Below are positions 57,401 through 64,000 of a stretch of DNA of 64,000 nucleotides, piece after piece. Below the pieces are notes generated by a model. That model ran no database searches. It worked only from the letters and a program-made list of their open reading frames with translations, and had not been told where the DNA came from. Origin of the DNA: Plasmodium coatneyi (Eukaryota; Apicomplexa; Aconoidasida; Haemosporida; Plasmodiidae); the NCBI RefSeq assembly GCF_001680005.1, contig NC_033564.1:2232001-2296000 (forward strand), in the 5' to 3' direction. Within the stretch, counting starts at the first letter, position 1; each line of letters opens with the position of its first letter. Made by a program: the position numbers and the translations under genes.

Positions 57401-60104
57401 TCTTTGCATAAGTCACTGACTGCTCCGTTTGCACCTGTTGATCCTTTTCTGCACAAAACCATTTCGATGCTTTGCTGTCTAAAGCGTTTTTGAAGTTTGT
57501 GCAATTGGTCTCTTCCTTCTCGTCAGATGCGTCAATGGTAACATTACGATTCCTTTCCTGAAAAAGGGAGTCCTCCTTTGTGGTCATTCCCTTCTTACCA
57601 CTTTTCCCGCTCCCATTGTGGATCACCTGTGCGGGTTTTCCATACCCATGTGCATTCTCTTTTCCCTTGTAGTTTAAAAAATCATCGTACATGTCGCTCC
57701 TGCTGTAGCACCTTTCTCGTACACTTTTCACTTGGTTATTATTTTTCCCGTTTTTCATGTAGGTAACTTGGTTGTTTTTGCTGTCCAGTGTGCGGTTTCC
57801 GCTGTTCTGATCCTTACTGCGGTGGTCTGGCTCGTGGTCTTCTTCTTCCTCCTCATCATCTTCATACTCACTTTCTTCTTCCTCATCGTCTTCCTCAGTG
57901 TAGTCATCCCCATCATCACTTTCTTCTTCTTCTTCTTCTTCGTCATCGTTGTCGCTCTCTATTTGCGTTTCTCCTTCCACCTCGTCTTCTTCCCCGTCGG
58001 TGATCCCCTGCTCGATGTCTCGTACCTGCTCCTGTAGGAACTGCTTATCTTGGCCCCCGCTACAGGCTTCGTGGCAGGTGCCTTTCTTTTTAACGTTTTG
58101 GCTGGCATGACTGACCTGGCTAACTTTGCCATTCTTCGATTCTTTCCTCAAACTGGCACGATGAGCTGCTTGTTTATTCTTTCGCACGTAATTGTTGTGC
58201 ACTGCACGATTGTCCCCCACGTCACCTCCTTCATCTTCTTCATCGTCCTCCTCGTCGTCTATAACGATAGCTTCATTTTCGTTTGCCTTGATATGGTCCT
58301 CCTTTTTCTTCTTCGCAAGATTGTCCTTGTTCACATTTTCCCCGTCATCATTGATGACGAGGAAGTTATCCTTCTTGGCATCTTCCACGTACACGACTGG
58401 GGATGCATGCATCGCGTCGGTGTTCCCATGTGGACCGTGGTTGTTATTGTGAAGAGACGTGGCAGAAGCAGCATTGATCACCCCCCCGTTGAGGAGTCTA
58501 TCATTGTTGTAGCTACTGTTGACTGTTCTCTGGTCTGTTTTGACTGCACTTCTAGCATCTCTACTTTGCTTCGTTCTACTGTCGTTGCTCCTACAAGTGC
58601 ATGGGTCGCTTTTCTTCACGGAGCAACAGTTTATTCTACTTTTAAAATTATTCTTCATCATATAGTACAGAATTTCGTAGTCATTTTTGAGGCAGGCATG
58701 TGAATATTTACTGTTACTAGTTTTTTCCTTGGGGTTGTCTGCGTCCATGACGACGGTTGCCTTGTTGTTTCCCCTCGGAGCAGAAGCGTCGTCCTTGTCT
58801 ACTTCCCCGTTTTGCTTCATTTTACCGTTCGCGCTGAGGGAAATGTCGTTCACTGCGTTAACCGCGTTAACCGTGTTGACCATGTTAGCCGTGTTGACTG
58901 TGCCGGCTGAGTAGACCGCGTGGGCTGCAGTGGGCGCATTGGCCGTATTGGCCCCGTTCGGCGAAATGGAGGAAATATTTTTGAAAAAGTTCCAGTTATT
59001 CGAGAGCAGGTAAATCCACCTGCTCTTAACCTTCTCATGCCACAAGAATTTAGAATTCTGAAGGCTAAAATTGTTTAACATTTCTGTCACCCAGGGGTGG
59101 TCCAGAACATTCTGCAGACTTAATCTTTCACTGGGGTTGGATGAAGTCAACTTCACAAATAAATCCCACGCTTTAAGATTTTCTCTGAATCTGCTCGGAG
59201 GTTTGGAGTGCCTCAAATTATGCACAGTTTTCAAAATAGTTTGCGCGACTTTAGAACATTCAATTCCTTTTTGTCTACATACGAATCTTCCAGAAATGAA
59301 TAAAATCATATTCATCCCAAGGGCGTAGTTGTCAATTTTTTCCGTCATGGGTCCCGTATTCCTGAGTACCTCTGGGGGATTAATTTCTAACGTGCCTGGC
59401 CATTCCGTCGGATGTAAATTGCAAGAATCAATATGTTCTGACCATCCAAAGTCCGCTATGACGATTCTTTTATTGTCGTACCTTAAAATATTTGTTGGCT
59501 TTAAATCTCTGTGAACAATATTCATGTCTTGGATGTACCACATGCCCTGCAACAGTTGAATGAAGTAGAGAAAAGCTTCTGTCATATTGCTGGATAAATT
59601 TTCCTTCCATAAAGTCCCATCATTTGCATAGTCTTGTATCAGAATCCATCCTTCCTTCCCTCCTATAACTTTGTGTAACTTTATCACTCCAGGACATTGA
59701 CATATGGATAGGTTAATTATTTCTTTTGTAAACATTTCAACAATACGATTAAACGATTCCTTCGGAAATTGATTCGGTTGTAACAACTTGGCTGCAAATA
59801 TTTCGTTCGTAATTTTATGTTTCACCTTCCATACTTGTGCGTACGTTCCCTTTCCTAGATTGTTCAAAACGACGTAGTCCTTAAAGCAGCTGTCATTTGT
59901 CCGTATTATCCTAATTTGGTTGTGGAGCACGCTCGGTAGCTGTAAAACATCATTCTGCGTAGACAGGTTTGAGCCTATTTTAACTTCTTCATTTTTTCTC
60001 CCTTTTATGTAACTCCGTTTGTAATAATTATCAGCAAATTCGGGGTTGTCTTTGCTGTTATTATTCAACGGTTTAGGGTTCCTTTTGATATCTGGAAAAT
60101 CCAT
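54450..60104 (-). CDS. Large serine/threonine protein kinase with Aurora-like DFGWS motif
   Basis: A single exon of 1884 aa. The kinase domain occupies about residues 77-339 and has every catalytic element: glycine loop GKGTYAQV (84-91), K106 in AAKLL, HRDLKPTN with D200, and DFG at 218-220. The DFG is followed by WSE, as in Aurora kinases. An NPPEVL segment (242-247) replaces the usual APE, and R328 is the conserved late arginine. The activation loop lacks the Aurora RRxT phosphorylation site, so I call it only Aurora-like. The remaining 1540 residues are disordered: runs of Asp/Glu (about 710-790 and near 1030), Asn/Ser repeats, and a basic C-terminus. The ATG is preceded by about 20 A on the coding strand, a common Plasmodium leader. 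Targets are unknown. Confidence 0.92.
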   Translation of the reverse strand: MDFPDIKRNPKPLNNNSKDNPEFADNYYKRSYIKGRKNEEVKIGSNLSTQNDVLQLPSVLHNQIRIIRTNDSCFKDYVVLNNLGKGTYAQVWKVKHKITNEIFAAKLLQPNQFPKESFNRIVEMFTKEIINLSICQCPGVIKLHKVIGGKEGWILIQDYANDGTLWKENLSSNMTEAFLYFIQLLQGMWYIQDMNIVHRDLKPTNILRYDNKRIVIADFGWSEHIDSCNLHPTEWPGTLEINPPEVLRNTGPMTEKIDNYALGMNMILFISGRFVCRQKGIECSKVAQTILKTVHNLRHSKPPSRFRENLKAWDLFVKLTSSNPSERLSLQNVLDHPWVTEMLNNFSLQNSKFLWHEKVKSRWIYLLSNNWNFFKNISSISPNGANTANAPTAAHAVYSAGTVNTANMVNTVNAVNAVNDISLSANGKMKQNGEVDKDDASAPRGNNKATVVMDADNPKEKTSNSKYSHACLKNDYEILYYMMKNNFKSRINCCSVKKSDPCTCRSNDSRTKQSRDARSAVKTDQRTVNSSYNNDRLLNGGVINAASATSLHNNNHGPHGNTDAMHASPVVYVEDAKKDNFLVINDDGENVNKDNLAKKKKEDHIKANENEAIVIDDEEDDEEDEGGDVGDNRAVHNNYVRKNKQAAHRASLRKESKNGKVSQVSHASQNVKKKGTCHEACSGGQDKQFLQEQVRDIEQGITDGEEDEVEGETQIESDNDDEEEEEEESDDGDDYTEEDDEEEESEYEDDEEEEEDHEPDHRSKDQNSGNRTLDSKNNQVTYMKNGKNNNQVKSVRERCYSRSDMYDDFLNYKGKENAHGYGKPAQVIHNGSGKSGKKGMTTKEDSLFQERNRNVTIDASDEKEETNCTNFKNALDSKASKWFCAEKDQQVQTEQSVTYAKKTTSHLGNFQDALLTFRESKNMRLPKDQMEGEVAERIYRGVTTANVRNSHKGDGSNGVNAEESTDGEDMSCKYEGTREREVLDLEDPPPRGNKWMQGEDTPRDVHVVEDDDDSDEEIEVEEESEDEVDDEANEEENYIKIYANNFSINKSGRNGKCAKKKEESFSNKVNSILENSKELKNKLKKNLSSLYEMGLNEGGGRGGQVVGAYEQKHYQLDPLNAESISTCSGIRTESRNGNRVQVSLNQEKVAKVRDHVDNNFTSKKGDVRCTDFGAHQKRITSFSANGEAIKIDIDKLGKHLHDENTLSKKKKMDNNSFLLAEGKNSEKVYYDCEEGPTKGQGHNIAERTNGCHVGSLNSKQEPFNCPPHLKGYFNKGTASPASDIYGKMDKPGDLSRSIIDSCVRYMEDSRVKNSHPDRFACYAEGENVADKEKRSHPLRGDMEKEKSKLPIKESEQLNQTNWEIFPNNDKTKQCVNDHTNGSKDNDDKGQRISNKKDTPIEGMARMPSKSDLSNYSINHCGNNKGSNYEYENGFSSILNKKKLHRENHLNNDVATTGRYVEQVKAPAKDGKNNKHMSINTIIPDDSRQSANAKQGNDRVNRSGKNSPPNNDSPTHMSDEPNSSNDANDIIINNFMNNTKGGTNYDGKGNYGISNGNTRNNYFANKKSYDKNEQYYPTNNLTKLVERKNEVDPQGGSYPCVANYETSYEENDCNSSSKSVDKSDHSGFMKMMKALGGEEHCGNWMSSTGSAIGSASGSRSDNRSDNRSENRSRNPFVAGKERYEDLLLGDLPQEGKDRNLLNPQMEGKAANQGALSHYASGGHKTFDGVHRAQAVSTHAYLEGSVKGKGGESPSDNRSDDQSNNQCNNQSNNQSNNQSNRRGGGAYNHKPNAFPHPSSYTKATIRLDETIRDNFNKTSSSSTYDYSDFDFHCSSNKDNIVDSFNTEYKVTTTREKVVKQRQKKEEEEKQGRLCYHQTGARFQVHN
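54766..54848. repeat. 12-bp coding minisatellite (QSNN) in the kinase tail
   Basis: TTGTTGCTTTGG units (coding strand CCAAAGCAACAA) repeat about six times and encode QSNNQSNNQCNN-type sequence. The copies are nearly perfect, so length probably varies between isolates. Confidence 0.85.
55085..55135. repeat. 12-bp coding minisatellite (DNRS) in the kinase tail
   Basis: Four units close to ACTACGATTGTC encode NRSDNRSDNRSENRS. It is related in style to the QSNN array 250 bp away but has a different unit. Confidence 0.75.
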
Positions 60105-62027
60105 GTTTTTTTTTTTTTTTTTTTTAGAAAATATTTGTTCGTTTGCGTGGATGGGGGGATGATGCCCTCTTTCACAACAATGTGCTGTTCCAGGTCCGCC
60201 GTTGTAGAAGGCTCAAAATTGGGTTACATCTACGGGTGTACATGTGTGTACGTATGTGTGCACGCGTACCAGGTAAAAGTGTCCCTTCAAATGCGTACGC
60301 ATGCACAAATATGTGTACATGCCAGAATACGTATACAAACATTAATATTTTTATCTGTTCCTGTTGGTTACACATACATGTAGAGCGTCGAATATACACT
60401 CACTTAAGCAAACGACTTTTTTATTTCTTAATTATATTCCTCTTCTGCGATTTTTCCACTTGGTCAAAAATATGTACTTCATAAAACAGCTTTTCTAACC
60501 TGTTTACATTTAGTCGAACTGTTGCAATGCTGGTGGTCAACGTATTCTCACAACTGTGGTATACTTATGTGTTTTTAATTTATTTTTCTGTTTGGTCTCT
60601 CTGCAGAAGTGCTTCAGGTTTGTGTAACTCTCAAGTGGAAACTGTTATCTTATTCTTTATTTTTATTTTGTTCTGTACTTCATTTACCTTGATCTTTATA
60701 TAGTGAAGTGGTTATGTGTGTGGTTTTCTTTTTCTTTCTTGTATGCCACTTTGCAGCCTCTTTGTGTACTTTCCTGTACACTTGGTTTTTCTTCTTTTTT
60801 ACACTTTTTTCTTCGTTTGTTTTTTTTTTGGGGGGCGGATATTTTCTTTCTACAAATTCGCTGACGCAACCAAATAGAACCAAACAAAGGGGTTAATCAA
60901 ATTAATAAAACAATCAGAAAAATACGAAACAAAAAAAAAAAAAAAAACACATATATGTATATATATGTGGTAAAAAAAAACAAATGAAAGATAATGCTAT
61001 GGAACGTCAAAAGATGCACATAAACAAAAATTAAAAATTAGTACATAGACACACGGTAACAAATTTACATAGGCTTAAACAAAATGTTCTACAGGGGTAT
61101 ACAATTGAAGCATTATTGCAGAGTGGACTGTTACGGAAAAAAAGAAGAGGGGTATAGCAAAATGGAAACAACGTTGAAACGAAGTGGCATGAATTAGCAT
61201 GTAATGGCAAAAGGGGCGCACGGCAAGCGGAACAGAAAAACAAAAAAATTAAAACTGAGCTAACTGGCGTAAATATTAGGGACAAACTTAAAAATTAAAT
61301 GAATCACAAACTCTATAAATTTACAGAAAACAAAAGGTCGTTAGCCCGAATACAGTTGGACACATTGCAAGCGTTACATCTGGAGAAAGAACAACAAAAC
61401 AAAGAGGAGAAAATAAAAATTATAACTAATGTAGGTGTACAGGAAGTAAACTATCATTTTTGATGCAGAGTTATTGAAATGGCAATAAGTAGGAGGGGTT
61501 AATTTTTGTTAAAATTTCATCTGTGCATTAATCGCAGACGGTTACGCGGTTAAGCGGTCAACCGGTAAACTGGTTGACTGGCCAACTGACCAACTGGTCA
61601 GCTGTTCAAACACTTGTGCAAGTATAGAACGTTGCAAACAGATTAATTCCTGTCTACTCGCCCGAAGGTGCAAGTACACGAATGCAACACACTTGCGTAG
61701 ATACACGCGCAAACACACACATAAATGTATATATGTGTGGACATCCACGCGAACGTACAAAAACATACAACACAAAAGAAATGTTATTATTTGCAATTCG
61801 GTCAAAAGTTATAGAATTGTTTTACTGTTTTTTTTTCTTTTTTCATTATTCCGCTTTCTCATGTATTTCTGTCTCTCTCTCACTCTCAATTTTGGAATTT
61901 CACAAATTAATACAAATGTTTGTACTATTGTGGCACAAAAAAAAAAAAAAAAAAAAAATCACCTTCATTCAGAAATCATTTTACAAAGGCAATACAATAA
62001 TTTGTGTGCACTTCATATCTTTTTTAC

Positions 62028-62063
<36 letters not shown>

Positions 62064-64000
62064 CTGATTGAAATTTATCAAAGCAAAGTAACAGCAACAG
62101 AAAAAAAAAAAAAGAAAGCTGAAATGCTCCTTTTTTTACTATATTAAAAATGTTTCATATTGTCTTATGGAAGCTTTTTTTCCACTTAACACAAACATTC
62201 TTTACACAGTGGTATACGACACAACAAAAACGAAGCAGTGGTAATAAACAATTACAAACTTTTTCCGGTGTTCGCAGTGATCATAAATTCGCCTGAACTG
62301 TTCATAAAAAAAAAAAAAAAAAAAACGATGTGGTGTAGAAATGCACTAAATGTTTATTAGCCGTTCATACTTCTTTTCCCATATATTAGCGCACAGTGTG
62401 GTTAGCTAGTGCGTAACGATAGGAAAGAATGACAGCCAAATGTACGAAGGAGTAAAAAACGAAGAAAAAAAAAAAAAATATTAAAATAATTCAATATGTA
62501 GCATTTACAACACAAACTTTGGCTAGCCAAAAAAAAAAAAAAGAAAAAGAAACACACAGCACGATGTTATGTAGGACGTTGCTTTCTTGTGAAATGTGAA
62601 CGGCAGAACACATGTGTGTATTCACATATAAAAATTGTTATTGGTGTCGAAAAAAAAAAAAAAAACTTATGCTTTAAAATGTGTAAACGCGGTGATATGG
62701 ATGAATTTGTGTACTTTACTTTTTCTCATTTTTCGCTCATGAATGTTATGCGTTTATGGTAAGTTTTTCTTTCTCTTTCTGTTTCTCTTTTCCTTTTTCG
62801 CGATCGCATCTATTGGTGGTTACGGCGTGAAACGTTCATGTCACTCTTCGGAGCAATGGTGACTCTACGTCTTTGTTTCATTTAGCATGTAGAAAAGCGT
62901 TGGCATGGCGTTGAAGGTGCGACGGTAGCCTACGCTCAGGTGCACATGTGTGTAAGCGTGTGCGTGTGTACATATATGGGTGAGAGTACACGTATATAGG
63001 CGTGTCTGTATATGGGCGTACGGGCAAATGTGTATTCATCCAATCACTCATTCATTTGGCGATACACAAATGAAGGCATTTATGCACACAGCATTTCGCA
63101 TGGATATGGTTCTCTGCTTATTGGTCTGAATGGTTGCAATTATTACACAGTGCCTGTACAGGCGGTACGCACGGACGGGTGTGAAAGCGTGTGGATGGGT
63201 GGGAAAGCATATGGGTGGATGGAAAAACATATGGACGGATGTGAAAGCGTATGGATGGGTGTGCAGATATTCTGCTTCGCGTAAAAAGACAAACAAATGT
63301 ATACCACTATCTTTTCATTTTTTTCACTTTGGTAATTTCTGCAAAAGTGTGTAATGTTTTCCTTGCTCGACTGCACTGGACAGGACATGCCATTTCTTTT
63401 TTTTTTCTTTTTATGAACATTGCTATGGGAAGTTACATTTTTTCAAACTTAGCTTTTCTTCTCACTTGCATTTTCCACATTTTCGTTTTTCTATTTTCCG
63501 TTTTCCTATTTTCCATTTTAATTTCCCCCCCTCGTAGCACATTTTTTTTTAAGTCATTTACACTGTTGTTATTCACTGCTATCCAGTGCACTCTGTTTGC
63601 TGCTTTAAAAAGCGAAGACAACAGTTAAATGCGGGCGGGTGGTAACTTTTTCCAGAATTATATGTGATCAGAACGAAATGTATTGGTTGCAAAGGAAATG
63701 TATAATTTGTGCTCTTCTTTTTCTTTGAAAATTCCAGCTGAATTTTTCATGAGTGGCAAACGCAGGCAGCACTGATGCGCGTTGGTGTCATTGTGCGTTT
63801 GTCATATGACCCACTTGGGAAGCTGCTCGATTGCGCAACTAACCACCTGTGTGATGGGTCGATTTTCCCCCACCGCCTCTTCACACATTTGTTTGTTTTT
63901 TCCCCTTTGGCGCATTTCCTCCTGTGTTCGGTCCGCCGTTCGCGCGCCAAATGCTCCCAAGGGGTAATAATTGCGTCTGCTTATTATTTTCGCCGTGTGA
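60105..64000. other. Intergenic to window end; no convincing gene
   Basis: It begins with the kinase promoter (20 T directly outside the start codon). Composition is AT-rich with many homopolymers: A runs at 60931-60947, 61937-61958 and 62307-62325, and a run of 34 T at 62030-62063. Frames of up to 129 codons on both strands are simple-sequence translations. A gene beyond 64000 may use the right end as promoter or untranslated region. Confidence 0.5.
63172..63268. repeat. Imperfect repeat of about 20 bp
   Basis: Four to five loose copies of GTGAAAGCGTATGGATGGGTG and relatives lie in tandem. They give repetitive frames on both strands, but no gene structure surrounds them. Confidence 0.65.

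Noticed and set aside
57732..58703. Long plus-strand frames of 101 and 217 codons opposite the kinase gene
   Set aside because: They are shadows of the acidic and low-complexity kinase tail, in which GAA/GAT-rich codons read as Phe, Leu, Ile and Val on the other strand.

Overview
This 64 kb window is nuclear DNA from a malaria parasite of the SICAvar-bearing simian clade, most likely Plasmodium knowlesi; P. coatneyi cannot be excluded. The signs are long poly-A and poly-T tracts between genes, many short introns with GT..AG ends, coding DNA of moderate GC, and above all a complete SICAvar-type variant-antigen gene. Exon joins were worked out by hand from splice signals, reading phase and protein similarity. 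In every multi-exon model given here the phases close, except where stated.

Left part (1-27.2 kb) is ordinary core chromosome. In order it holds: the 3' end of a small coiled-coil protein gene (+); a membrane-anchored NAPE-PLD-type metallo-hydrolase (+); ATP-dependent NAD(P)H-hydrate dehydratase, 3 exons (-); ribosomal protein S21, 2 exons (+); mitochondrial ribosomal protein mL49/Img2, 3 exons (-); an unknown lysine-rich protein, 2 exons (-); ribosomal protein L41, 2 exons and 39 aa (-); a 1431-aa unknown charged protein (+); the AOS1/SAE1 subunit of the SUMO E1 (+); a TFIIF-beta (RAP30)-like factor (+); and the apicoplast translocon protein TIC20, 4 exons (-).

Middle part (27.2-40.4 kb) is an accessory island. 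An 11-exon SICAvar gene (28594-37118, -) encodes about 1610 aa with an N-terminal SICA-alpha-type exon, four cysteine-rich repeat exons, two tiny Pro/Gln linker exons, a Gly/Pro-rich transmembrane exon and the conserved cytoplasmic tail. Intron 2 carries about 280 bp of degenerate telomere repeats (CCCTAAA/CCCTGAA) with several other tandem arrays. Intron 10 shares one of those arrays. A degenerate modular repeat lies upstream. Next to it is a decayed pseudogene (+) with in-frame stops and frameshifts.

Right part (40.4-64 kb) returns to core genes, all on the minus strand: RAB6 (4 exons), an unknown 646-aa protein (6 exons), gamma-COP (single exon, 997 aa), and an 1884-aa protein kinase with an Aurora-like DFGWS motif and a huge disordered tail. 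The last 3.9 kb holds no convincing gene.

Functionally the core genes are housekeeping: translation, mitochondrial and apicoplast maintenance, metabolite repair, SUMOylation, transcription and Golgi traffic. The antigen gene and its repeats look like an insertion of subtelomere-like material into this stable block. From memory, unverified here, the flanking genes are neighbours on P. falciparum chromosome 11 with no antigen gene between them.
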